A stretch of DNA of 64,000 bases, from the NCBI RefSeq assembly GCF_000173735.1, contig NZ_ACCB01000004.1, positions 84,370-148,369 on the forward strand, written 5' to 3'. The first letter of the stretch is position 1, and each line of letters opens with the position of its first letter. The notes under the pieces are model-generated. The model did not search any database and was not told the DNA's origin. It saw only the letters and a program-made list of their open reading frames with translations. Both the position numbers and the translations under genes were made by a program. Positions 63,430 through 64,000 of the stretch are shown piece by piece. The DNA comes from Yersinia aldovae ATCC 35236. GTDB taxonomy: Bacteria > Pseudomonadota > Gammaproteobacteria > Enterobacterales > Enterobacteriaceae.

Positions 63430-64000
63430 CCTGTAAATCATTATGTGTAACTGCCACCCCTATTAATTAAAGGTGACCGTCAATGCGGTCGCCGAACTCG
63501 ATAATAAAACGGCTCATCGCCAGCCGCCAGTTCTGGATCGGCATACTCCATTTTTTCGACGCCAACTGGATCGCAAGGTAAATCACTTTGCGCACCGAGT
63601 CATCTGTCGGGAACGCCTTACGTTTCTTGATTGCCTGGCGGATCACGCTGTTCAGCGACTCGATAGCATTCGTCGTGTAGATCGCTTTGCGGATATCCGG
63701 CGGGTAACCGAAGAACGTATTCAGATTCTCCCAGTGCGCACGCCAGCTTTTGCTGATCTGCGGGTATTTATCGTCCCAGAGGCCTGAGAAATCTTCCAGC
63801 GCCTGCAACGCGCCTTCTTCCGTCGGTGACTGGTAGACGGCTTTCAGCCCGCTGGTGACGCCTTTGTAGTCCTTCCATGACACGTATTTCAGGCTGTTAC
63901 GCACCATGTGGATGATACAAAGCTGAACATGCGTTTGGGGATATACGCTGTTTATCGCGTCCGGGAAGCCCTTCAGGCCATCGACACAGGCAATCAGGAT
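63430..64000 (-). mobile_element. IS256-family insertion sequence, left part only
   Basis: The element enters from the right edge. Its transposase gene ends at 63467; the terminal inverted repeat should lie between the tRNA-Leu terminator and this stop. A candidate end is near ACCCTGTAAATCATTATGTG at 63430-63449, by position only, so the exact boundary is unknown. Confidence 0.75.
63467..64000 (-). CDS. IS256-family (Mutator-type) transposase, C-terminal part
   Basis: DDE transposase; only the last 177 residues are in the window and the frame is open at the edge. The segment begins ILIACVDGLKGFPDAI, carrying the second catalytic Asp, continues VQLCIIHMVRNSLKYVSWKD, and includes TTNAIESLNSVIRQ with the catalytic Glu. 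The ATG at 63907 is internal, not the start. Yersinia carries IS256-family elements such as IS285; I cannot say which this is. Confidence 0.93.
   Translation of the reverse strand: MLIACVDGLKGFPDAINSVYPQTHVQLCIIHMVRNSLKYVSWKDYKGVTSGLKAVYQSPTEEGALQALEDFSGLWDDKYPQISKSWRAHWENLNTFFGYPPDIRKAIYTTNAIESLNSVIRQAIKKRKAFPTDDSVRKVIYLAIQLASKKWSMPIQNWRLAMSRFIIEFGDRIDGHL

Noticed and set aside
63760..63948. 63907 ATG as the transposase start
   Set aside because: The frame is open beyond it to the window edge and upstream codons encode the conserved VDGLKGFP motif.

Overview
The window comes from a Yersinia chromosome, most likely an enterocolitica-like species. Housekeeping proteins are close to their Escherichia coli counterparts, gene order is enterobacterial, and the intergenic spaces carry many ERIC repeats in forms typical of yersiniae. 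The genus call is inference; the species is not resolved.

Layout. Positions 1-32000 follow the E. coli 94-96 min region: orn, three identical tRNA-Gly genes, a stretch with three consensus DnaA boxes (datA position), queG, then the long operon nnr-tsaE-amiB-mutL-miaA-hfq-hflX-hflK-hflC, followed by yjeT, purA, nsrR-rnr-rlmB, a deleted aidB, bsmA, yjfP, the ribosomal operon rpsF-priB-rpsR-rplI, an uncharacterised secreted protein, ytfB, fklB, ytfE, cpdB, cysQ, ytfJ and ytfK. Between ytfK and ytfL (about 31700-32640) is an AT-rich accessory island holding two small genes that look like an immunity protein and a class II (microcin V-like) bacteriocin precursor. This is the best candidate for an undescribed system here. 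The backbone resumes with ytfL, msrA, tamA-tamB-ytfP, ppa, fbp and mpl.

At about 44.7-47.6 kb the order changes relative to E. coli: yhcN, argR and mdh follow mpl, then sfsB (Ner-like) faces two paralogous small proteins with a MuA/Mu-repressor type DNA-binding domain. The first has a one-base frameshift in its opening A run. The rest is ispB, rplU-rpmA-yhbE-obgE, pmrB-pmrA-dacB (minus strand), greA, yhbY, rlmE-ftsH, folP-glmM, secG, tRNA-Leu(GAG), and the 3' part of an IS256-family transposase that runs off the right edge.

Connections. NsrR, the nitric-oxide sensing repressor encoded at 16.2 kb, has a near-perfect operator in front of ytfE (iron-sulfur repair) at 27.3 kb. argR has a perfect ARG box upstream. 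yhcN has a strong CRP-type site. HflK/HflC, encoded at 11.6-13.9 kb, control FtsH, encoded at 58-60 kb. TamA/TamB, AmiB, YtfB, DacB, Mpl, GlmM and PmrAB together make the window rich in envelope biogenesis. ERIC units, a palindromic element at the 3' end of cpdB, an aidB remnant and terminators with no recognisable gene mark the places where the backbone has been remodelled.
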